This document shows positions 56,763 through 64,000 of a DNA stretch of 64,000 bases, piece after piece. The notes under the pieces were generated by a model. That model had not been told where the DNA came from, made no database searches, and saw nothing but the letters and a program-made list of their open reading frames with translations. Both the position numbers and the translations under genes were made by a program. Position 1 is the stretch's first letter, and each line of letters starts with the position of its first letter. This DNA comes from Cheiracanthium punctorium (Eukaryota; Arthropoda; Arachnida; Araneae; Cheiracanthiidae). The stretch is from NCBI GenBank assembly GCA_038373885.1, contig JAWZYV010016933.1, forward strand, positions 372,001 to 436,000, written 5' to 3'.

Positions 56763-57797
56763 TAGTATGCCCACTCAAGTCCCTTGTGACCCTCTTAATT
56801 TTGGAACGGCTGCTGCTATTTTTATAAACGTGGTATCTAGGTGTAGTAAATTGGATATGCGCTACCGAATGAGACTGCTCACAGTGCCACCTGGTGGAAA
56901 ACTGCAGAGTTAGCTTTTGTATCTGGAAAATGGTATGAGATAGCGGAAAAAAGTGAATTACAAAGAGTGTTATCGATTTAGTACGAAAAGACACCCAATT
57001 GACATGGATGTAGAAAAACAGAATGGTTAAAACGCGCATTTGTATTTTTGTAATTCCCTACTCCGCGAAGGTGAAAAATGATCAAAGAAAGGAGAAAAGA
57101 ATTATTTATAACAATATACCTTTATTTAAGATATTCAAACTTCGCATCATCAGCTGCAATGCACATTTGGATCCTTGTTTGAATTTCACATTGCACGTGT
57201 TGTAGCACAGAGTGTGACACGTTGGCACAAGTGTCCGTAATGTGTAGTTTAAGGTCCTGCAATGTTTGTGGAGGGGTCGCATATACCTGTTGTTTTAGGA
57301 ATCCCTACAGAAAAATGTACAGTGGAGTCAGATCAGGCAAGCGTGGAGGCCATTCTTTGAAACTGCCATATCCAATTATTTGGTTCTATTTAGTTCCCAT
57401 TTATTTCCTTTAGACTAGGAATCGTAATTAATACCACTGTGCTACATTGCGGCAGCGAGTTCAGCCCGAAAGATAATATTTTCTCCTTCTGTTCATATTT
57501 TGTGACGTCACAGTGTAGGAAATCACAAAAATACAAATGCATGTTTTAACAGTTCTGTTTTTCACATCTATGTCAATAAGGTGTCTTTTTGTACTAAATT
57601 GATAATGCTCTACAACTTTGCAATTCTTTTTTTTCACCTCTATCGCGTACTGATTTCAAGATACGAAAGCTAACTCTGCAGTTTTCCACCAGGTGACACT
57701 GTGAGCATATCCAATTTACTAAGATACCATGTTTATAAAAATAGCAGCAGCCATTCCAAAATTAAGAGAGTGACTAGGGACTTTAGTGGGCATACTG
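56763..57797 (-). mobile_element. Mariner/maT-like element with long inverted repeats
   Basis: 1,035 bp flanked by TA (56761-56762, 57798-57799). Arms of about 280-300 bp are inverted copies (TAGTATGCCCACTCAAGTCC against CAGTATGCCCACTAAAGTCC). The spacer (57063-57514) encodes a transposase relic on the minus strand. The sister intron near 48175 lacks it. Confidence 0.75.
57110..57365 (-). pseudogene. Mariner/maT transposase C-terminal relic
   Basis: The minus strand reads GSFKEWPPRLPDLTPLYIFL, a stop, then GFLKQQVYATPPQTLQDLK, ITDTCANVSHSVL and EIQTRIQMCIAADDAKFE. These are the D-containing PDLTPL region and C-terminus of IS630-Tc1-mariner transposases. The upstream catalytic and DNA-binding parts are missing, so it is a dead remnant. 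Confidence 0.75.
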
Positions 57798-58613
57798 TAT
57801 ACCATCTCTTACGTATAACATAATAAGTCATTACTGACAGATGTAATGATCTATTATGTTATTTTTTGCATTGAGTTATCTTATTGCAATAGGTGCTTAT
57901 TAACTGTTTATTAATGTATTAATATAATATGTTTTTTTAATATAGTAAAAATTTATAATAAAATTTTTAAAATATATTTGAAGAACTAAAAATCATAATT
58001 GTATATTTGTGAAAAAATATATGGATGTACTTTTAAAAAAAAGTTTTCTGTATGTTTATCCATATATGTAATACTGAGATTTGTATTTTCAACTTGAAAT
58101 AAATAAATCAGACAGCCTTTCTACTTTTCACCTGTGAATCTCTTTATGTATTTAAAAGTTTGAAATCTATCTGATATTGCTGGATTGAAATTGCAGATAT
58201 GATGAAAATGGGAGGGTAAAATTTATTTTCCTTTTTTTATCAATGAAGTATATATGTCAATCTGCATATTATGAGATCTATTGCAGTATTTTAGTAATTG
58301 ACTTTTTTACTACTTCCATACTTTACTTCTAACAGCAACAGTGTCATGCTCAGTTTGTTGTGTGTTGTCATTTTACAGTAATTAGGCACTTCCTTAACAA
58401 CTCTCATTCTAACTACTGAAAAGTTATCTATGTATATTCATATTCCATTATTTTTTTCAGAAACAGCATTGTTTCAGAGACTAAAGATTCTAATTTTTTT
58501 TCTGATGACATTGAATTATTTCTATCTTTTACTTTATTGCAGTACCTTTTTGTGTTTATGTGTAAGGTTGTTTTTATTCTGCGTTGCATATCTTTGAATT
58601 TAAAGTTAATATG
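57798..58613. other. Intergenic/intron stretch
   Basis: AT-rich with no gene. The start resembles 48180 onward (ACAGATGTAATGA). The short frame at 58428-58673 on the minus strand overlaps a repeat and is not supported. Confidence 0.45.
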
Positions 58614-59757
58614 CAGGGTGTCCTGTGCTAATGGTGCCCATTGGCTATTTCCTAAATCGTTAGTCTGAAGCACAAAGTTCCAGTTGCAAAAATGCTTTAA
58701 ATTGTATAATCTATTATGTCAAAAACAATCGAAGTCAATAGATTAATTCCTATAAAAATTACGCAATTTAAATTTTTATACAGTCCCTCAGTGCTATCAG
58801 TTATATTTAGAAAAATTTTCCGTTTACAATTTCATGCAATTTTTTTTTTTAAATGGCTTTTTATGACCAAAATTCACAGAGTTATAAAGCAGCAAACATT
58901 TTGACTTAAGTCACTTCTCCACATTTAAGAATGTCCCATTACGGTAAACCGTTAAGGACCATATAAAGAAGTTTTTTACATGGGTGCATAATTGCGTTGC
59001 AGCTGAAGGACACTACTTTGAGCAAATGTTACGCTAACCGGATTTGTAATATTATTTTAAGTTTCTAAAATACACATATTTGTATTTTTTAAATGTTTCA
59101 TTTTCTAATTTAATGTTTAATAAAGTGTTTTATTCCCTTGTTTTTTTTAAAAGTTATTTAACACAAGTTTGTTTTAAAAATTCTATTGTCAGTAGTATAA
59201 GTTATATTTTTATGTTAATTTATTGGATACACATAGTTAAACATTAATCTTCTTTATTGCAATCTACATTCATATAATAGTAGTTAATGGAATTGCTTAT
59301 AAGTAGAATTAATTAGAAATAAATATAAATAGAATTAATTAGAAAGAAGAAAACCAGTTTTGTAAATCATTAGTACAAGGCTTAAAACCATGTACATTAA
59401 TTTTTCTCAAATTCATTCTGTATACAACCACTATTTTGCAGCTTGAAAAGTGCTCTAACTTTAAGTAGCTATAACTCTGTGAACTTTAGTCATAGAAAGA
59501 CGATTTTTTTTTTCTTCTTCTTTTGTGTATGCAATTGTAAAAAGAAAATTTTTCTAAATATAACTGATAGGACCAGTGGACCCTATAAAAATTTAAATTT
59601 CATAATTTTTATAGGAATTTTTTTTACTGATATAATACTCAATTGTTTCTGATATAATAGATTATACAATTTAAAGCATTTTTGCAATTGGAACTATGTG
59701 TCACTGACTAACGGTTTAGGAAATAGCCATTGGGCACCATTAGCACTGGATGCCCTG
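58614..59757. mobile_element. Palindromic non-autonomous DNA element
   Basis: The first about 310 bp and last about 310 bp are inverted copies (CAGGGTGTCCTGTGCTAATG against ACAGGGCATCCAGTGCTAAT; ATAATCTATTAT present in both arms). The CAGGG termini suggest Tc1/mariner, but the target duplication is unclear (TATG against TATA). No protein. Confidence 0.65.
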
Positions 59758-60960
59758 TATATATATTTACTTATTCTACATACTGCTTTTTGTGCAATGA
59801 GATGTTTAGTTTGTATAGTTAATGTAATAAATTAGTTTGTAATTAAAGAAGAAAACCAGTTTTGTAAATCATTAGTAAATTTTTAATATGCTGAGTGATG
59901 GATTGACTGCATTAACATTTTACATTACTGACATCTCATGCACATACCAGAATGTATGCTTGTTTAAGGGTGCTGCTATATGCTTAGAAAATTGGGTTCC
60001 TATAAATTTCAGCTAAAAAAGTTACTTATTTTTAAGAATAATCTGAAATCTTAAGATTTTTTTCCCATAAAAATATTTATTTACAAGAGATAAATTAATA
60101 TTGGGATGTTTACAGAAAGTAAAAATGAATTTTTCTTAGTTCTCTTAAAAAAGGGTAGATATATTTTTCTTTAAGAAAGGCACAACATATAAAACTTAGT
60201 CCCTTTGCACCTTATTCTTTTTTATAAAGTCACAGTAAAATAAAGTAAAGAGACAGTCTTTCTTCATTATAATTCAAAACAGTTTTTCTTACTCATTTTT
60301 CAAAATTGGAAAAAAATCTACTTTTTGTATCCCTTCCAAAAAAATAATGTTGTTTTAATTTAATGTTTGTGTTTGTAGATTAAGGCGACTGCACTAGGGT
60401 CCTAGGTCTATAGTGGGAATCAACTCCATCAGGGACTTTCTAATGGATCCTAGCCTGTATATATGTGAGGTTTCAGAGAAAACCACGGAAAGTGCCGAAA
60501 GGCTAGGTTGACAGGCATGACTGGGGTTTGAACTTGATGCCTCCCACCTTCCAAGATCAGAACCTTTCAGCCACCGGTGTTCCAACAGTGGCTGATTAAT
60601 TTAAAAAATTTTATGGAAATAATCCATAATGCTATAATTTTTATGGTTTTTAACAGTAATTTTACAATATATCTACTATATGTCAGTATTGGACTAGCTG
60701 GTATAGCTTTTTTATAATTTAAACATAATTTTAAGCATCTAATCTGAAACCTCATTTTATAAGGTCTAAACTTTATAACTCTTCAAGATGATGAGTGTGT
60801 ATGCATCTACACCTGACTAAAATAAAGCATTTCAATTTTTTATTTGAAATCTAGGTACTTAATAGACATGATGCACTTCCAGCAGCCTTATATAATGTGT
60901 AATTATATATGTTTTCTTTCTAATCTTGAGTAACATTTGTATCCCTTTTTATTTTTCTAG
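59758..60960. other. Intron before exon 60961
   Basis: No gene. A SINE on the minus strand lies at 60388-60592. GAAGAAAACCAGTTTTGTAA at about 59848 repeats one at about 59347. It ends in CCCTTTTTATTTTTCTAG. Confidence 0.5.
60388..60592 (-). mobile_element. tRNA-derived SINE
   Basis: Minus strand: A box TGGCTGAAAGG, B-box-like AGTTCAAACCCC, body with TTTCCGTGGTTTTCTCTGAAA, shared in part with the copy at 32590. Confidence 0.6.
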
Positions 60961-61226
60961 CTGATATTTCTGCTAATTCCAGCTGGAATTCCTCTGATAA
61001 ACTGGCTAAGCATCAGTGTCCATATTGCCCCTATTCAACAAATATCATGACCAACATGCGCAATCACAAAAGACGTCATACTGGTGAAAGACCGTTCCGA
61101 TGCAACCTTTGTCCAAAAACTTTTACTAGGAAAAGCACGCTTCAAGAACATCATTATCGAATCCATACTCAAAGCCAAATACCTCTATTTGGTGGGAGAG
61201 AAACCCTCCCTGGAAAATACTCTTGA
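60961..61226 (+). CDS. Alternative terminal exon, two zinc fingers (intact 6)
   Basis: Acceptor ATTTTTCTAG ends at 60960; CT completes the split codon and 87 residues run to TGA. The leader (SANSSWNSSDK) keeps Trp8 and first Cys19 at exactly the spacing of the 13402, 15616 and 19989 cassettes. Finger 1: Cys19/22, His35/39 (PYSTNIMTNMRNH). TGERPF linker. Finger 2: Cys47/50, His63 and His68, with PKTFTRKSTLQEHH. A 19-residue tail without a third finger ends PGKYS. It is the most diverged intact cassette and the only one lacking the H-x-C finger. AATAAA follows at 61578. There is no ATG near the acceptor. A later ATG frame at 61084 is out of frame and is a shadow. Confidence 0.8.
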
Positions 61227-61993
61227 ATTAACACTTCTGCTCTCCTACTTATCTGCTGTAAAAGTGTAAATGATAGTTGAAATTACAACACAGTAAGACA
61301 TCTTTGAAAGACTACATTCAAAGCAATTGTAATGAATGACAGAGCACCATTTTTCTTCATAGACTCAAATAATTTACCTGCCATACAGCATCACCTCTTG
61401 TACAGGGTGTGGTATAAAAGTTCCCTTACTGATGACATATGGAAATCCTTTGTATATTTATTTTGCCAAACATCTTTCATAAGATATACATTCACTATGA
61501 AGAGCACTCGTTTCACTATGAAGAGCAAAATAACATAGAGCTTTATTCTTGCACAACGTGCATCGGAAAAAAACCCCAATAAAAACTGAAGAATTGATGC
61601 AATTATAAACAGATGATAAAATTTAATGTTAAAAAAAAATAAATAACGGACGATGAGTTAAGTTAGAGCACAAAAAACTTTGGAGACAGCAGATAACAAG
61701 TAGGGTAGAAATAGCAGCATTTTCCTGTAACCAAAAATTTTGTTTCTGCTTTAAATTGTGTGCCTCTTAATTCATTCAATGTGATCATATATGCCAAGCA
61801 TAATATTTATCGGCATATCCAGTTTAGAAACAAATTGATACGGAATTGGTTTTAACTTAACACATTCTTGTTAATTGAGTAGAATCACAATAATACTGTT
61901 GAAAATTATGTAGAATGTACATATTAATTTCAAAAATACAATTGACTGTTTATTCATAGATATGTAAAAAATAAAACAGTTCCATGACATTAT
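61227..61993. other. 3' flank of exon 60961
   Basis: No gene. Contains the poly(A) candidate at 61578 and a 19-bp tandem repeat (TTTCACTATGAAGAGCA-like) near 61490-61530. Confidence 0.45.
61578..61583 (+). promoter_or_regulatory. Candidate poly(A) signal for exon 60961
   Basis: AATAAA about 350 bp after the stop codon. Confidence 0.4.
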
Positions 61994-62040
61994 TTAAAAA
62001 CACTAAAAACTACCAATTAAAAACTGCTAAAATCAATATA

Positions 62041-62070
62041 TTTCGGCCAACTAACATGGGCATCATCAGG
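62041..62070 (-). ncRNA. Hammerhead-like motif, best-preserved copy
   Basis: The minus strand reads CCTGATGA, a helix II region (TGCCCATG…GTTGGC) and GAAA, so both conserved core strings of a hammerhead ribozyme are present in order. Helix II is imperfect here but perfect in the partner arm (TGGCCA…TGGCCA near 63124), which instead lacks the G of GAAA. Each arm thus keeps what the other lost. Confidence 0.45.
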
Positions 62071-62229
62071 AAGCTCTGTCAGCAAATGGATCTTTTTTGC
62101 CGCTGCTCTTGAGGAGGGCGTGTCAACAATTGTCAATAGACGCCTGTGTCATGCCATTGATGGTGCCATCTCTAAGTATTTCTAAGGATTCTTGAAAAAG
62201 GGCATATGTCTTGTTTCCATAATTTGCGA

Positions 62230-62440
62230 GTTCTTTTTATATTAGTGAAGTTGATATTAATATTAAAATTAAGTGCTAAACGGGAAAGGGCTGTACTAAG
62301 TTTAACAAACTAATATCATTAAAAATGTTTCTGTTTTCTGTCATTTATTTTATGTTTTGTCATGCCAATGTAAAAGCCAGAATCATTAGTGTCTTCATAA
62401 TTTATTTTTATAAATCCCGGAGTTTCTTTTGGATCAATAA
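62230..62440 (-). pseudogene. Penelope endonuclease fragment, minus arm
   Basis: The minus strand shows PGFIKINYEDTNDSGFYIGM then TKHKI, a GIY-YIG core with the first motif mutated (GFI). The rest is frame-broken. Confidence 0.65.
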
Positions 62441-62449
62441 TTATATATC

Positions 62450-62492
62450 AACAGATATTTAACGCTCTTTGAACGAGCATTAAATATCTGTT
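62450..62492. repeat. Hairpin at the Penelope head-to-head junction
   Basis: AACAGATATTTAACGCTC is followed after 7 nt by GAGCATTAAATATCTGTT; 17 of 18 positions pair. Confidence 0.75.
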
Positions 62493-63160
62493 CCACTAAC
62501 TACCTTCTAGAAAACAAAATTAACTTTACCTTTGAGCGCTGCTACAATGCAGGGTATCCTGATTACAAGAAAATTCTAAAAGAGCACATTAAGAAATTAA
62601 ATTATATAAACAACAGACAAATGACTATTTCTAAATTTACTACCGCTATACCATACTGCAGAAGTGTCGCCAATAAAATAGTTTATGCTGCTTCGAATAA
62701 AGGTTTGAAAATCCCAATAAAACCCAATACTGACATTTTAAAAGCATACATCCTTGTAAAGATTTTATTGATCCAAGAGAAACCCTTGGGATTTACGAAA
62801 TTAAATTTATTTATGAAGATATTAAAAATTTCAGCTTTTACATTGGCATGACAAAATGTAAAATAAAAGACAGAAAACAGGAACATTTTAATGATATTCA
62901 TTTTGGTAAACTTAATACTGTCCTCTCCCATCTAGCACTTAATTCTAACATCAACTTCACCAATATATAAAAAAAAACCTTATATTAATATGCCCTTTTT
63001 TGAGAATCCTTAGAAATACTAACTAGAGATGGTGCCACCAATGGCATGATGCACATGTCTATTGATGCACACCCTCATCAAGAGCCGTGGCGAAGAAGAT
63101 GCAGTTACCAACAGCTTCTTGATGATGGCCATGTTAATTGGCCAAAATATTCTGATTTTA
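62490..63160 (+). pseudogene. Penelope RT connection and endonuclease, plus arm
   Basis: Encodes AIPYCRSVANKIVYAASNKG with KIPIKPN following, then in a shifted frame LGIYEIKFIYEDIKN, FYIGMTKCKIKDRKQEHF and the endonuclease C-terminus. Upstream RT is missing. Ends with the CTTGATGATGGCCATG tail stem-loop. Confidence 0.7.
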
Positions 63161-63195
63161 ACAGTTTTTAATTGGTAATTTTTAGTGTTTTTTAT

Positions 63196-63983
63196 TTTTA
63201 AAAAAAGACTTCTTTCTTTGGACAAAATGAAAATTAAATGAATGTTAAAGTATTTTTAAGTAATAGTTTAAAATTCAAGAAACATATTTTTACTGTAAGA
63301 TTTCCTTGGTCTAGTCATACATTATTGATAGAATCACAATGGTCATCTATCGACTGTATTATAGTCATTGGTAAAATATCTTACCGATGACTTTAACACA
63401 CGGGCTTGGTTTAATTTGCGTGTCAAGTGTTTTGTGAATATGGCCGTTAGAGAAGTTTTAGTCACTGTCTAAACAGAGCTCTTGAGATTTCAAATGATTT
63501 CCTGTCACCAGTAAATTATATTTAGTTACTTTTTTACAAGTTGTGTATCAAGCTGACCATAAGTATTTTTACTTACTTGTTTTATCATTTATGTGCATTA
63601 TAATGTTTAATAATGCAGTGTACTTGAAGTATTTTTTTGCTTTAGAATTTGAACAATATGATGTTTTTAGTGGGGAGACTTTCACTTAAAATAATATTTG
63701 TTCATTTATTATTTTATACATACAAATATTTTATGTATTTGTGTGTAAAAGTAATCTAACTTGAAATTCTGAAATGGAATAAATAAATAAAATTTGAATT
63801 TTAACAATGCATAGATGTTTCGTACAATCAACACTCTTTATAACAGCACATTATAAACCTTTTGCAGTGAAATGCAGAGGGTCATTATAATGAGCATTGA
63901 CTTAATTTGTTTGTAAATAAATTGAATTTATGTACCGATATATAATTTACATTGTAATTTTTTTGTTGTTGTTGTTATTTCAG
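63196..63983. other. Intron at right edge
   Basis: AT-rich, no gene. Ends in a clear pyrimidine tract (TTTTTTGTTGTTGTTGTTATTTCAG). Confidence 0.45.
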
Positions 63984-64000
63984 AGTCATTTCTATATAAA
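63984..64000 (+). CDS. Possible start of a further terminal exon, cut by the window
   Basis: After a strong acceptor ending 63983, the sequence AGTCATTTCTATATAAA begins with the AG found at the start of the first finger cassettes and is open in the shared phase (AG, then S-F-L-Y-K). Only 17 bases are present, so this is a prediction from pattern and position. Confidence 0.35.

Larger units (their letters stand above)
61994..63195. mobile_element. Head-to-head Penelope-like element, third case
   Basis: The outer ends are inverted copies (TAAAAACACTAAAAACTACC near 61995 and its complement ending near 63193). The minus arm (62036-62440) and plus arm (62490-63160) each encode part of a GIY-YIG endonuclease and both 3' ends point outward. 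A hairpin occupies the junction. A third subfamily, smaller than the others. Confidence 0.75.

Noticed and set aside
1..64000. CRISPR arrays, operons, ribosome-binding sites
   Set aside because: No regularly spaced repeats with unique spacers; introns, acceptors and eukaryotic transposons mark nuclear eukaryotic DNA.

Overview
The window looks like AT-rich, repeat-dense arthropod nuclear DNA, most likely from a chelicerate such as a spider. That assignment is an inference from the mixture of Penelope-like, copia, Ty3/gypsy, mariner and hAT elements and from large introns; nothing in the window fixes the species. No complete protein-coding host gene is visible.

The host signal is a one-directional (+ strand) series of small C2H2 zinc-finger exons spread from about 3.3 kb to the right edge. 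Each begins at a 3' splice acceptor, enters in the same phase (two bases complete a codon, then the frame opens), encodes two or three fingers and ends in its own stop codon. Six look intact (13402, 15616, 19989, 47616, 56185, 60961). Four are decayed (about 3319, 6259, 41132, 42227). An eleventh may start at the last 17 bases. This is the layout of alternative 3'-terminal exons of a multi-isoform transcription factor, such as the BTB-zinc-finger loci lola or mod(mdg4) in insects. The shared 5' exons would lie upstream of this window. The exons grew by segmental duplication: flanking introns are homologous between 6259/13402/15616, between 19989/41132 and between 47616/56185.

The space between exons is filled by transposable elements. 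Many can be delimited exactly by terminal repeats, target-site duplications and, for some, an uninterrupted paralogous site in this window. From left to right these include: a 1.3 kb terminal-inverted-repeat element carrying a tRNA-like block (6840-8159, second copy 17064-18488); a hAT element (10074-12513); an 8 kb head-to-head Penelope structure (20779-28759) containing another Penelope, a DNA transposon and a mariner; a hAT MITE (29005-29468); a copia element with both LTRs (29794-35219); a 99-bp MITE (35924-36022); a TRIM (44011-44558); pogo-like and Tc1-like non-autonomous elements (45561-47050); a 3'-truncated Ty3/gypsy element with gag, a -1 frameshift site and pol (52368-55432, promoter-like leader from about 50 kb); a mariner/maT palindrome (56763-57797); another palindromic element (58614-59757); and a further head-to-head Penelope (61994-63195).

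The exons would work as competing cassettes: a common N-terminus is spliced to one of several finger sets, giving factors with different DNA contacts. The birth and loss of cassettes can be read directly here, and transposons both separate them and lie near decayed ones.
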